Notes: a model not told the origin generated them from the sequence alone. 64,000 nucleotides of DNA from Thermoanaerobaculia bacterium (GCA_030431255.1 JAUIJL010000001.1:682001-746000); one strand, 5' to 3'; shown: positions 43,389-53,259, counted from the stretch's first letter. A program made the numbers and translations.

Positions 43389-45074
43389 ATGATCTCGGGT
43401 CAACGTCGACCATTGGAAGAAGCTCCCGGGGAGCCTTGGACCTCAGATCCGCGAGAGAAAGCGGGGAGGGAATCGGTCTGCGGTCTCTCGTCTCAACAGC
43501 CCCAGCAGGTAAAACATTCCACGTCCCCATTTTTGTCGTCCCGCCGCGAGACGGTCGGGGCGAATACGCAGCGCTGTTCGAGTGGGATCGGGATCCTGGG
43601 TCGACTCGCGTTGACCTTGTGGATTTCGGTCTGGTCGGCCTGCGCGGGATCCGAGCCGGACCCGGAGCGTCCCCGAGATCCCCTCCGTATCTACCTTCAT
43701 GGCGAGCCGTCGGTTCTGGATCCGCACTTGCAGTCCGAAGCCGTGGCGCAGACCGTGCTCGGAAATATCTTCGAGACACTGGTGGCCTTCGATTCCAATA
43801 TGCGCATCGAGCCGAGATTGGCGGAGAGCTGGGACAATCCGAGCGACTTGGTCTGGCGGTTCCGACTACGCCAGGGTGTCTACTTTCACGATCGCAGAGA
43901 GCTGACCCTGGACGACGTCATGTTCAGCCTCGAGCGGGCGATGGAGCATCCGGACTCCCGGCAGAAAGGTGCCCTCGTCGCGGTCTCGGAAGTGCGCAGC
44001 ACCGGCCCTTGGACCCTAGAGCTGGTGACCTCCAAGCCTTATCCCATCCTGCTGAACCGCCTGGCGGTGCTGGGGATCGTGCCACGGGACTCGCCGGATC
44101 TGATCGTCGAGCCGGTGGGCTCCGGTCCCTATCGCTTCGTCGACCGATCCGACAATCGGCTGCAGCTGGCCGCGATTGCGGACCATTGGCGGCGCGAGGA
44201 GTTGGAGCCGAAAGTGGAATACATCTTCGAAAGCGATGCGGCGGCTAGGGCCGAGGCCTTGATGTCCGGGGCGGCGGACGTCATTGACGACGTCGCGGTG
44301 GAAGACGTGGCCCGCTTGGAAGGCACCGACGGTTTGAGCGTCGTCAGCTTCACCAGCCTCACCGTGTCCTATTTGCACATGGATCCCACCTCCGCGCCGT
44401 TTGACGACCCGAGGATCCGCCAAGCCGTGCATTTGGCCGTGGATCGTCAAACCCTGGTGGACACTTTGCATCGCGGGCACGCATTGGCGGCGGGGCAAAT
44501 GGTGAGCCGCAATGTATTCGGCTACAACCCGGAGCTGCGACCGGCCGACCAGGAGGTGCAGACGGCGAGACGTCTTTTGGCGGCGGCAGGGTACGAGGAG
44601 GGGCTGGACCTCACCCTGGAGGTGCGCGAGGGCCGCCAATTGGAGCCGATGGTCGCGCAGCTGGCCGAAGCCGGAATCCGCGTGCGGATCCAAAGCCGTC
44701 CCTGGGACGAAACCTACTCCCTTTTGCTCGCTAGGCAGGTACCTTTCTATTTCGGCTCTTGGGTTTGTACTTCGGGAGATGCGGGAGATGTTTTGGACCG
44801 CAAGCTCCATACCCGGGATCCGGACCGTGGCTACGGAGACGCCAACCACGCCCGGTACTCCAATCCGGAGCTCGATACCCTGATCGAGGACACCAACACC
44901 ATGCTCGACTTGGAGGAGCGTCAGCGTCGGCTGCAGCAAGCTCTCGAAATGGCCGATGCGGATCTGGTTTACGTTCCCATTTTCAGCAAGAACGAGATCT
45001 ACGGGGTGCGTTCCGACCTCGAGTGGATTCCGCGCCAGGACGGTCGCGTGTTTGCGTTTGAGATGGGGCGATGA
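43389..45074 (+). CDS. Family 5 solute-binding lipoprotein (sensor-operon)
   Basis: 561 residues from ATG 43389, which has GGAG seven bases upstream. The N-terminal 70 residues before the hydrophobic signal (about 70-85) are unusual, so a start nearer TTG 43533 is possible. The lipobox is SAC near residue 86. The mature part has the dipeptide/oligopeptide-binding pattern (GEPSVLDPHLQSEAVAQTVLGNIFETL, then LRQGVYFHDRRELTLDDVMFSL). No permease gene is present. Instead the stop overlaps a sensor-kinase start by four bases, so it probably presents a ligand to the kinase. Confidence 0.85.
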   Translation: MISGQRRPLEEAPGEPWTSDPREKAGRESVCGLSSQQPQQVKHSTSPFLSSRRETVGANTQRCSSGIGILGRLALTLWISVWSACAGSEPDPERPRDPLRIYLHGEPSVLDPHLQSEAVAQTVLGNIFETLVAFDSNMRIEPRLAESWDNPSDLVWRFRLRQGVYFHDRRELTLDDVMFSLERAMEHPDSRQKGALVAVSEVRSTGPWTLELVTSKPYPILLNRLAVLGIVPRDSPDLIVEPVGSGPYRFVDRSDNRLQLAAIADHWRREELEPKVEYIFESDAAARAEALMSGAADVIDDVAVEDVARLEGTDGLSVVSFTSLTVSYLHMDPTSAPFDDPRIRQAVHLAVDRQTLVDTLHRGHALAAGQMVSRNVFGYNPELRPADQEVQTARRLLAAAGYEEGLDLTLEVREGRQLEPMVAQLAEAGIRVRIQSRPWDETYSLLLARQVPFYFGSWVCTSGDAGDVLDRKLHTRDPDRGYGDANHARYSNPELDTLIEDTNTMLDLEERQRRLQQALEMADADLVYVPIFSKNEIYGVRSDLEWIPRQDGRVFAFEMGR

Positions 45075-47125
45075 GTGGGCCGCAGTCTGACCCCCCGCAG
45101 GTGTTGTCGGAATCTGTCGACTCGATCTACAGCGTTCGACGGAAATTCGGATTGCGGCGTCGATCGGTGGTCGCGGTGTCCGCCCTGGTGGCTTTCGTGC
45201 TTCTGGCCCAAGCAGCGGTGGTGGCGGTGCTCGGTCACGGAAGGATCGTGGCCGACGCCCGGGATCGAGCGCGTTCTTTTGCCACCCTGGCGGCGGATCC
45301 CATCTGCGACGCTTACTTCACCTACTACGACAGCGGTGCCAGCAAATTCCGCGATTTGGTCCGTGAGACCGTCGAGCTGAATCGGGATGTGCTGAGCCTG
45401 GAGATCTTCGACACCGAGGGCCGGCGGTTATTCGCCTACGACCGAGAGCACGGCGAGCGTCCGGCCGACAGCGACGGTTTCTTCATGAACGGCGAGCTCT
45501 TGCGGGCCATCCAAGGGCTCGATCAAGTGGCGTGGGCCGGTGAGCAGGCGTTCCATGAAGAGATCGGCTTCGTGGTCGTGCAGCCCCATGTGGAAGATTG
45601 GGGACGACATCGGCTTTCGGTCGTTTTCGGCTTCGGCGAGCGATTCGTCGAGCGGGCGGCGATCGAGCTCAGCCGGTGGTTGGCCTTCCTCGCCTTGATC
45701 GGATTGGCGCTCGGGATCGCTTGCGCTTACCTGCTGGCGGGTCAGAGCTTGAGGCCCCTCGAGCGATTGACCCGCGGTGCCCGAGAGCTGTCCAAGGGTG
45801 AGCTCAGCCATCGAATCGAGCTCAAGTCCGGAGATGAGTTCGAGGTGCTGGGAGCCACCCTCGACCACATGGCGACTCTGCTCTCCGGCACCATTCGCGA
45901 TCTCGAATCTTCAAACAAACACCTGGAAGCGGTAAACACCGAGCTTCAGGAGCTGGACAAGGTCAAGAGCGACCTACTGGCCAACGTCAGCCACGAGCTG
46001 CGAACTCCGCTTACCGCCATCAGCGGATATGTGGAAGCGATGTCTGCGGGTCTGCTCGGTGAGGTCAATCAGGTTCAGCTGGACTCGCTCTCCGTGGTGG
46101 AGCGAAATATTCAGCGCCTGCGGGGAATGATCGACCAATTGCTCAGCTATTCGCGCATGGATTCCGGCCGCATCGAGTTGGAGATGAGGCCCTTCGATCT
46201 CGCGGCGGTCGTCGGCCATGTGGGCGAAGCGGTGCAAGCGGCACAGGGGGGCGAGCCGACCCTGAAGATTCGAATCGAAGAACCCCTGCCGGAGGCTTTC
46301 GGCGATGCTGCTCGCATCAGCCAAGTGCTCGAGAACCTGCTCACCAACGCGGCGAAATTCTCCGCGGGAAAGCCGATCGAGCTCGAGGTTTCCGAGGTTT
46401 CGGACGGGGTTTCCGTGCGGGTGATCGACCACGGCATCGGCATTCCCGAGCATCTTCGAGGACGCATCTTCGATCGTTTCTTTCAGATCGACGCGACCGC
46501 CCGCAGGCAATACGGCGGCATGGGGCTGGGTCTGGCCATCGTCAAAGAGATTTTGGAGATGCACCACAGCGAGATCACGGTGACCGAGACGCCGGGAGGC
46601 GGCGCGACCTTCGGCTTCGTGCTGGCCCGCAGCACCGAGCGGACGGGTTTGGTGCCGATTCGTGGCGGGCCCCGGGTGCTGTTGATCGACGACGACGCGC
46701 AAGGGGTCCAGCGCATCACCGGTCGGCTGGTCGCCGAGGGGTGGACGGTGCTCACCGCGGCCAGTGGTGAGCAGGGCTCATCCCTAGCTCGACGGGACCG
46801 ACCGGATGTGGTGCTCCTGGATCGGCTGTTGCCGGATATGGACGGTTTTGACCTGGTGACCCGATTGTCGGAAGACCCGCGAACCCGAGCCATTCCCGTG
46901 GTGCTGTTCACCGTTCGTCCGGAGCGGGGATTGGGGCTGAGGCTTGGGGCGGCCGATTATTGGGTCAAACCCCTTGAGCCCGAGGAAGTCCAGAACCGGC
47001 TGGAACGTCTCTTGAGGGTGAGCAGGAGGGCGTCACCGAGGGTGGAATCCTCCGAAGTGGCAACGGAGGGGTCGAATTCGGGGGACGCGGTCCAATCGGA
47101 GGTCGGATCCGAGGTGGGATCATGA
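45071..47125 (+). CDS. Sensor histidine kinase with C-terminal receiver
   Basis: 684 residues. Two membrane helices (about 32-50 and 202-222) bracket a 150-residue periplasmic sensor domain. HAMP follows at about 223-275, HisKA with H308 in NVSHELRTPLT, HATPase to about 515, and a receiver with phospho-Asp D584 in VVLLDRLLPDMDG. The start overlaps the binding-protein stop, so the periplasmic loop is a plausible partner for that lipoprotein. Phosphotransfer could go to its own receiver and to the lone receiver 91 bases downstream. Confidence 0.92.
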   Translation: MSGPQSDPPQVLSESVDSIYSVRRKFGLRRRSVVAVSALVAFVLLAQAAVVAVLGHGRIVADARDRARSFATLAADPICDAYFTYYDSGASKFRDLVRETVELNRDVLSLEIFDTEGRRLFAYDREHGERPADSDGFFMNGELLRAIQGLDQVAWAGEQAFHEEIGFVVVQPHVEDWGRHRLSVVFGFGERFVERAAIELSRWLAFLALIGLALGIACAYLLAGQSLRPLERLTRGARELSKGELSHRIELKSGDEFEVLGATLDHMATLLSGTIRDLESSNKHLEAVNTELQELDKVKSDLLANVSHELRTPLTAISGYVEAMSAGLLGEVNQVQLDSLSVVERNIQRLRGMIDQLLSYSRMDSGRIELEMRPFDLAAVVGHVGEAVQAAQGGEPTLKIRIEEPLPEAFGDAARISQVLENLLTNAAKFSAGKPIELEVSEVSDGVSVRVIDHGIGIPEHLRGRIFDRFFQIDATARRQYGGMGLGLAIVKEILEMHHSEITVTETPGGGATFGFVLARSTERTGLVPIRGGPRVLLIDDDAQGVQRITGRLVAEGWTVLTAASGEQGSSLARRDRPDVVLLDRLLPDMDGFDLVTRLSEDPRTRAIPVVLFTVRPERGLGLRLGAADYWVKPLEPEEVQNRLERLLRVSRRASPRVESSEVATEGSNSGDAVQSEVGSEVGS

Positions 47126-47184
47126 GGACTACCTTTTTCCTAGGGCTCACGGTTTTCCTTGTGTCCACAGCTCGCGCGAGGTAA
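47122..47184 (+). CDS. Possible 20-residue signal-peptide-like mini-ORF
   Basis: An ATG sharing ATGA with the kinase stop opens a 20-codon frame (MRTTFFLGLTVFLVSTARAR), hydrophobic with a classic A-x-A cleavage-like end, then TAA. It sits between the kinase and the receiver gene. It may be a small membrane peptide, or the remains of an exported protein whose body has been lost. Confidence 0.35.
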   Translation: MRTTFFLGLTVFLVSTARAR

Positions 47185-47215
47185 TTTGTAAGGTGCAATT
47201 GAAAAGGAAAATGAA

Positions 47216-47641
47216 GTGAGCAGCTCGAAGATCTTAGCTATCGACGATGAGCCGGACGTTCTCGAATTCCTGGACTTGGTGCTCCAGCGATCGGGATTTG
47301 ACGTCGCCACTTCCAATAACGGCACCGATGGCTTGATCAAGGCTCACATCGATGCACCGGATTTGATCCTCTTGGACATCATGATGGAGGAGATGGACGG
47401 TTGGGAGACCCTCAGGCTGTTGAAGCTGGATGATCGCTCGAAAGACATTCCGGTCATCGTGTTGTCGGCCCGTGCGGAGCCCAAGGACAAGATCCGAGCC
47501 CTGCAAGAGGGGGCGGTGGACTACATCATCAAACCCTTCAAAGTGGTGGAAAGCTTGGAGAAGATTCGCACCATCCTGAGCATGGACAGCGAGGGCGGGC
47601 AATCTGGCGTCGAAGCCCACGGTCAAGGTGCTCCATCATGA
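47216..47641 (+). CDS. Single-domain response regulator
   Basis: 141 residues from GTG 47216 (AAGGA eight bases upstream). A receiver with acidic pair D10/D11, phospho-Asp D54 in LILLDIMMEEMDG, Thr/Ser in VLSARAEP and Lys in IIKPFKVV. There is no output domain; the last 20 residues are a short tail. Its stop overlaps the EAL protein start by four bases, so it probably controls that enzyme by protein contact, as receivers often do with c-di-GMP enzymes. Confidence 0.92.
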   Translation: MSSSKILAIDDEPDVLEFLDLVLQRSGFDVATSNNGTDGLIKAHIDAPDLILLDIMMEEMDGWETLRLLKLDDRSKDIPVIVLSARAEPKDKIRALQEGAVDYIIKPFKVVESLEKIRTILSMDSEGGQSGVEAHGQGAPS

Positions 47642-48957
47642 CGGATCACGATCCCACCGCCTGGCCGGAAGCCAAGCTACAGGCGGAATGGCTGAAGCTG
47701 AGGGGGCACCTTTTCGACCCTTTGACCCGGCTGCCCAGCTTGCCCCTGGTTTTCGACAGGGTTCGCAGCCGATTGGAAACCGGTGAGCCCATGGGTCTGG
47801 TGCTTCTGGATTTTTCCGCGGGCGGCATCAACGAGGTGTCCATCGGCTGGCAAGCCCACGACCAGCTGATCCAAGCCGCCGCTGCCGCGCTCTGCCGGGC
47901 CCGGGATGAGATGCTCGATCCCACGGATGTGGTGTCGCAAGAAGCCGTGCGGTCCGACACCTTCCTCTGCTTCTGCAAATTGGGCAGCCGCACCGTGGAA
48001 GAGCTGCACGAGGCGCTGGTGGATCGGGTCGAGCAGGCGGCGCGGCGCCTCTACGACGGACCGTCACCGGTGATCGATACCGCCGCGGTGATGGTTGAGG
48101 TGGAGCCCCGGCGACGTTTGGAACGCTCTCTCTACCAAGCTTTGGCCGCGGCCCGGGCAAAAGTCCGAGAGCATTCGGCGCGACGTCAATCCGGCCGTCG
48201 AGCCGAGCTCCAGCGGATGCTGGTGTCCGGCGACTTGGTCGTTCGGTACCAGCCGATCGTCGATTTGAGCCGGCGGGCTATCCATGGCTTCGAGGCCCTG
48301 GCGGCGGCGCCGGATACGGAGATTTTCGATACCCCGGAGACGCTATTTACGTTCGCGGAGCAAAGCGACGGCATCGTGGATCTGGAACGTCTGTGTCGGC
48401 ACATGGCCTTGGACCAAGGGCAAGCCTTGCTCGGCGGTCCGCGGGATGCTCTGTCGCCGAAGCTTTTCCTCAACTGCTCGGCGCACGCATTCCGGGATCC
48501 GAGACTGGTGGGCGACTTGATCGCCGCAGGTGAGGCCTTGGGGCTGACTCCGAACTGTTTGGTGCTCGAGGTGACCGAACGGGTGGCGGTCACCGAATGG
48601 CGGGAGTTCAGAAGAATTCTCGACAAGGTGCGCGAGGCGGGGCTGCTGGTGGCTATCGATGACCTCGGGGCGGGCTATTCGTCGTTGCGCGCGGTGGGGG
48701 AGATCGAGCCCGACTACATGAAATTCGATTTTTCCCTGGTACAAGATCTTCATCGAAGCCCGATCAAGCAAGATCTATTCGAAACTTTAGCCACTTTGAC
48801 CCGTAAAATCGGTGCCCGCGCAATAGCTGAAGGAATTGAGGTCGCCGAAGAGCTCGAGGCCGTGCGCAAGCATGGAGTGGACTTGGGACAAGGATATCTC
48901 TTCGCTCGCCCCGCATTGTCCTCAGACGCCGGCAGCATTCACTTTCCTTCCCCTTGA
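47638..48957 (+). CDS. EAL phosphodiesterase with degenerate GGDEF domain
   Basis: 439 residues. Residues 20-190 are a GGDEF-like fold without the GGDEF signature, so it is likely inactive and regulatory. The EAL domain (about 195-439) keeps the catalytic residues: EAL in GFEALAAAP, Asn in LFLNCSAHA, Glu in LEVTERV, Asp pair in IDDLGAGYSS, Lys in MKFDF, Glu in IAEGIEV and Gln in GQGYLFARP. The usual EALLR is altered after EAL. It should hydrolyse c-di-GMP. Being coupled to a receiver and kinase, it links the upstream binding lipoprotein to c-di-GMP signalling. Confidence 0.88.
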   Translation: MTDHDPTAWPEAKLQAEWLKLRGHLFDPLTRLPSLPLVFDRVRSRLETGEPMGLVLLDFSAGGINEVSIGWQAHDQLIQAAAAALCRARDEMLDPTDVVSQEAVRSDTFLCFCKLGSRTVEELHEALVDRVEQAARRLYDGPSPVIDTAAVMVEVEPRRRLERSLYQALAAARAKVREHSARRQSGRRAELQRMLVSGDLVVRYQPIVDLSRRAIHGFEALAAAPDTEIFDTPETLFTFAEQSDGIVDLERLCRHMALDQGQALLGGPRDALSPKLFLNCSAHAFRDPRLVGDLIAAGEALGLTPNCLVLEVTERVAVTEWREFRRILDKVREAGLLVAIDDLGAGYSSLRAVGEIEPDYMKFDFSLVQDLHRSPIKQDLFETLATLTRKIGARAIAEGIEVAEELEAVRKHGVDLGQGYLFARPALSSDAGSIHFPSP

Positions 48958-49074
48958 CGGGCTGGTCCCGTCCCCCGGCTTGCCTCGTCCACTGAGCACC
49001 GTTCTCTGAGTCGTTCCTATTTCGATGCCCCTTTCCCAGCACCCACCCCATTCAAGCCCGTAGGAGCTCTGCCT

Positions 49075-52000
49075 ATGTTTCGGTCCCCCTTCAAGCCCCT
49101 TCACCTCACTTTCGTGCTCTCGCTCGCCTGGGCGTTTTTGTTCGCCGCCGGCGCGGCTTCAGCGAAGAAAAAAGACGCCGAGGCACCAGCTGAGCAAGAA
49201 AGCCGTTGGAGCGCGAGCACTTTTTCCGGTCTCGAGCTTCGCTCCATCGGCCCCGCGTTGATGTCCGGACGGATCGCCGACATCGCGATCGATCCTCAGG
49301 ATCAAAGCATTTGGTACGTGGCGGTCGGCTCGGGCAATGTGTGGAAAACCACCAACGCCGGAACCACCTGGAGCCCGATTTTCGAGCAAGAAGGGTCCTA
49401 TTCCATCGGCTGCGTGACCCTCGATCCGAGCGATCGGCATACGGTGTGGGTAGGGACGGGCGAGAACGTCGGCGGGCGACACGTGGGTTTTGGTGACGGC
49501 GTCTACAAAAGTGTCGACGGCGGCAAGACCTGGCAGCACATGGGACTCACAGCGTCGGAGCATATCGGCACGATTCTGGTCGATCCCAGGGACTCCAAGA
49601 CCGTCTACGTGGCCGCCCAGGGGCCTCTCTGGTCGCCGGGTGGGGACCGCGGCCTGTACAAGTCCACCGACGGTGGCAAGTCGTGGGATCTGATCCTCGG
49701 CGGCGGTGAGTTTACGGGCGTCAACGAGGTCCACATGGATCCGCGCAACCCGGATGTTCTCTACGCCACCACCCACCAGAAGGTCCGAACCGTGGCGGCC
49801 CTGATCAACGGCGGCCCAGAGTCGGGCATCCACAAGAGCTTAGATGGCGGCAAGACCTGGCGTGAGCTGGACAACGGCTTGCCGAAAGAAGATATGGGCA
49901 AGATCGGCTTGGCCATCTCACCCATCCAACCGGACGTGGTCTACGCCACCGTGGAGCTGGCACACCGCGAAGGCGGGTTCTATCGCTCTGCCGACGGTGG
50001 CGGTAGTTGGGAGAAACGCAACGATTACCTATCCGGTGCCACCGGTCCCCACTATTACCAAGAGCTTTTCGCCAGCCCCCATCATTTTGATCGGGTCTAT
50101 CAAATGGATGCTCGCATGCACTTCACCGCCGACGGCGGGACCAACTTTCAGCCGGTGGGCGAGCAGCACAAACACGGCGACAACCACGCCATGGCCTTTG
50201 ATCCCAAGGATCCGAATTATCTGCTGGTGGGCAGCGACGGCGGTCTCTACCAGAGCTGGGATCTGGGCGCGACCTGGAGCTTCATCGCCAATCTTCCCGT
50301 GACCCAATTCTACAAGGTGGCGGTCGACAACGACGAGCCCTTCTACAACGTCTACGGTGGCACCCAAGACAACAACACCCAGGGCGGCCCGTCGAGGACC
50401 CTGAACGTCAACGGTATCCGCAACAGCGATTGGTTCATCACCCTCTTCGGCGACGGCCACCAACCGGCCACGGATCCCAGCAATCCGGACATCGTGTATT
50501 CGGAATGGCAGCAGGGGAATTTGGTCCGTTACGACCGCAGCACGGGCGAGATCGTTTACATCCAGCCCCAAGCCGGGCCAGGCGAGCCGGCGGAGCGTTG
50601 GAATTGGGACTCGCCGATTCTGGTCAGCCCCCACGACCCGGCGCGTCTCTACTTCGCCAGTCATCGGGTTTGGCGCAGCGACAACCGCGGCGACAGCTGG
50701 CGTCCGATTTCGGGAGATCTCTCCCGAGGGTTGGACCGGCTGAAGCTGCCCATGATGGATCGGGTTTGGAGCTCCAACGCCATTTGGGATCTCTGGGCCA
50801 TGTCCACCTTCGGCAGCGTGACCTCCCTTTCCGAGTCGCCTCTGGTGGAGGGATTGATCTACGCGGGCACCGACGACGGCTGGATTCAGGTGACCGAGGA
50901 CGGCGGCGAAAACTGGCGTCGGGCCGGGGCCTTGCCCGGAGTGCCGGATTTCGCTTTCGTCAACGACATCAAAGCCGACCTGCACGACGCGGATACGGTT
51001 TACGTCGCCTTGGATCATCACAAAGAGGGAGACTTCCGCCCGTTCCTTTTGCGCTCCACCGATCGGGGCAAGACCTGGAGCTCGATCGCCGGCGATCCGG
51101 ACGACGGCGGCCTACCGGATCGGCATTTGGTGTGGCGTCTGGTCCAAGATCACGTCAAAAAAGAGCTGCTCTTCGTCGGCACGGAATTCGGTGTTTTCTT
51201 CAGCCCCAACGCCGGGGGTCAGTGGATCGAGCTGACCGGCGGTGTGCCGCAAATCCCGTTCCGGGATTTGGCGATCCAAAAGCGGGAAAACGACTTGGTG
51301 GGCGCCTCCTTCGGCCGGGGCTTCTACATCCTCGACGATTACTCGCCCCTACGGCTGGCGGACGAGGACCTGCTGGAGCGGCCGGCGACCCTTTTCCCGG
51401 TCAAAGACACCCTCTGGTACCTCGAGCGACGGCCTTTGGGCCGGGGCGAGAAAGCCACTCAGGGGGCCGACTTCTTCGTCGCGCCCAATCCGCCGTTCGG
51501 CGCGGTGTTCACCTATTACCTCGCTGACGGCTTCGACACCGCTGAAGATCGTCGACACAAGAAGGAGAAGGCCGCCGCGGAAAAGGGCGACGACACGCCG
51601 TATCCCGGCTGGTCGGCCCTGCACGAAGAGGCGAAGGAGGAGGCACCCGCGATGATTCTCACCGTGCGTGACGACCAAGGGCAGGTGGTTCGTCGGATCG
51701 AAGGTCCGGCCAAGGCGGGTTTCCATCGGGTGGCCTGGGATTTGAGATATCCCACCGTCGATGCATGGACCCCTCGCTCCGACGAGGACTTCTTCGGCGG
51801 CGGAGGCGGTATTCTCGCGCCGCCCGGACGGTATTCGGTGACGCTTTCGAAGCGGTCCGACGACGGTTGGCAGGATTTTGGTGAAGCCCAGAGCTTCCAT
51901 GTCGAGCCGCTGGGAGACACGGTGCTGCCGCGCATGGATCCGGTGGAGGCCATGGCTTTCGCCAAGCAGGTCCAAGAGCTCAGCCGGAAGATCAGCGCCG

Positions 52001-52395
52001 GCGATGCAGTGCTCGAAGAGCTTTCGGTGGAGCTGGGGGCGATGAAGGAAGTGAGCCGTCGGGCCAATCTGGACCCAGCCTTCGATTCGCAGCTGCGAGG
52101 CTTGGAAAAACGCTGGTACGACCTCAACGAGACCCTGAACGGCGATAGCCTCAAGGGAGGCCTCGGGGAGCCCGCGCCGGCGACCCTGCGCAATTGGATG
52201 GGGGCGATCGGCCTGGGGACCCAATTCTCCACCTACGGTCCAACCCCGAGCCACCGCACGTATTATCAATGGGCGTCGGAGGCATTCAAGGCCTGGAGCG
52301 GGGATCTTGCGGCCCTACGCAAGGACATCCAGGATCTGCGGCGAGAGCTCGATTCCGCCGGCGCTCCCTGGACTCCAGGTCGAGAGGTTCCTTGA
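49075..52395 (+). CDS. Secreted sortilin-like (Asp-box) beta-propeller protein
   Basis: 1106 residues with a signal peptide (1-30). About eleven Asp-box motifs are visible (for example TNAGTTW, VDGGKTW, TDGGKSW, LDGGKTW, TDRGKTW), which form two large propellers across residues 45-790. The end of the protein is a helical domain without known motifs. Such VPS10/BNR-like proteins are frequent in acidobacteria, and no enzymatic function is established. It is monocistronic, with a 117-base gap upstream and 33 bases before the next gene. Confidence 0.85.
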   Translation: MFRSPFKPLHLTFVLSLAWAFLFAAGAASAKKKDAEAPAEQESRWSASTFSGLELRSIGPALMSGRIADIAIDPQDQSIWYVAVGSGNVWKTTNAGTTWSPIFEQEGSYSIGCVTLDPSDRHTVWVGTGENVGGRHVGFGDGVYKSVDGGKTWQHMGLTASEHIGTILVDPRDSKTVYVAAQGPLWSPGGDRGLYKSTDGGKSWDLILGGGEFTGVNEVHMDPRNPDVLYATTHQKVRTVAALINGGPESGIHKSLDGGKTWRELDNGLPKEDMGKIGLAISPIQPDVVYATVELAHREGGFYRSADGGGSWEKRNDYLSGATGPHYYQELFASPHHFDRVYQMDARMHFTADGGTNFQPVGEQHKHGDNHAMAFDPKDPNYLLVGSDGGLYQSWDLGATWSFIANLPVTQFYKVAVDNDEPFYNVYGGTQDNNTQGGPSRTLNVNGIRNSDWFITLFGDGHQPATDPSNPDIVYSEWQQGNLVRYDRSTGEIVYIQPQAGPGEPAERWNWDSPILVSPHDPARLYFASHRVWRSDNRGDSWRPISGDLSRGLDRLKLPMMDRVWSSNAIWDLWAMSTFGSVTSLSESPLVEGLIYAGTDDGWIQVTEDGGENWRRAGALPGVPDFAFVNDIKADLHDADTVYVALDHHKEGDFRPFLLRSTDRGKTWSSIAGDPDDGGLPDRHLVWRLVQDHVKKELLFVGTEFGVFFSPNAGGQWIELTGGVPQIPFRDLAIQKRENDLVGASFGRGFYILDDYSPLRLADEDLLERPATLFPVKDTLWYLERRPLGRGEKATQGADFFVAPNPPFGAVFTYYLADGFDTAEDRRHKKEKAAAEKGDDTPYPGWSALHEEAKEEAPAMILTVRDDQGQVVRRIEGPAKAGFHRVAWDLRYPTVDAWTPRSDEDFFGGGGGILAPPGRYSVTLSKRSDDGWQDFGEAQSFHVEPLGDTVLPRMDPVEAMAFAKQVQELSRKISAGDAVLEELSVELGAMKEVSRRANLDPAFDSQLRGLEKRWYDLNETLNGDSLKGGLGEPAPATLRNWMGAIGLGTQFSTYGPTPSHRTYYQWASEAFKAWSGDLAALRKDIQDLRRELDSAGAPWTPGREVP

Positions 52396-52428
52396 CGGCA
52401 TCCATGATTTAGCTCTGAGGCGTTTTTG

Positions 52429-53247
52429 ATGGTGAAAAATGGAAATTCGTGGCGGCCTATCAGGAGGCAGTGCCTCCTGATCTGTCTTGTCATGGCAGTC
52501 GCCGGCCAAGTCTGGGCAGCCCCATCGACGAGCGAGCCGGCCTCCGAAGAGGGAAAGAGCTCGAAGCTGGTGATCTGCATCAGCCCGAACGCGCCGTTTT
52601 TCATGCCGACAGACGAGGGCCAGTGGACGGGTTTGGAGCACGATCTTTTGGCGGCTTTCGCGGCAGAGCAGGGGGTTGAGCCGGCTTTCTTTCGGCCCCC
52701 TCAATTCCAAGAGATCTTCTCCTCCTTGGAAGACGGCCGATGCGATATCGGTGCGGCCACCATCACCAAGACGGAGGAGCGGAAGCAACGTATGGACTTC
52801 TCGCCATCGTATTTTCCGGTCCGGATCGTAGCGGTGGAGAAGCGGGGGGCTGTCACCACCAGGCCCGAGCAGCTGCGAGGAAAACGAGCGGCGACCATTC
52901 CCGGCAGCACCTATCTCGCTGCCATCGAGAGAATCGGTGGCATCGAGAAGGTGATGGTTCGAAATTCCCAAGCCATGTTCGAGGCGGTGAGCGCGGGCAA
53001 GGCCGACTTTCTGACCTGCGATTCGGCGATCGTTTTGGCCAAGGCCGCCTCATTTCCCGATCTTCAGGTGACGGTGGCGCTCTCGGATCGGGATGAGCTC
53101 GCCTTTGCCCTTTCCAAGGGATCCCCCTGGACCGACCCCCTGACCCGTTTTCTGAACAGAATCCGGGCAGACGGTGACATGCGAGACCTGCTCCTGCGCT
53201 ATTTCGACGCCGAAGGCGTGGACATGATTCTGGAGGATGGCCACTGA
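52429..53247 (+). CDS. Family 3 periplasmic solute-binding protein
   Basis: 272 residues from ATG 52429. Signal peptide (about 1-30, VMAVAGQVWA). Two-lobe amino-acid-binding fold: SKLVICISPNAPFFMP, LEHDLLAAFAAEQGVEPAFF, CDIGAATITKTEERKQRMDFS, and PEQLRGKRAATIPGSTY. This is the polar amino-acid type (SBP_bac_3); sensor versions exist. No transporter genes are near. Its stop is 12 bases from the convergent propeller gene. Confidence 0.86.
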   Translation: MVKNGNSWRPIRRQCLLICLVMAVAGQVWAAPSTSEPASEEGKSSKLVICISPNAPFFMPTDEGQWTGLEHDLLAAFAAEQGVEPAFFRPPQFQEIFSSLEDGRCDIGAATITKTEERKQRMDFSPSYFPVRIVAVEKRGAVTTRPEQLRGKRAATIPGSTYLAAIERIGGIEKVMVRNSQAMFEAVSAGKADFLTCDSAIVLAKAASFPDLQVTVALSDRDELAFALSKGSPWTDPLTRFLNRIRADGDMRDLLLRYFDAEGVDMILEDGH

Positions 53248-53259
53248 CCGGTCCTGTGA

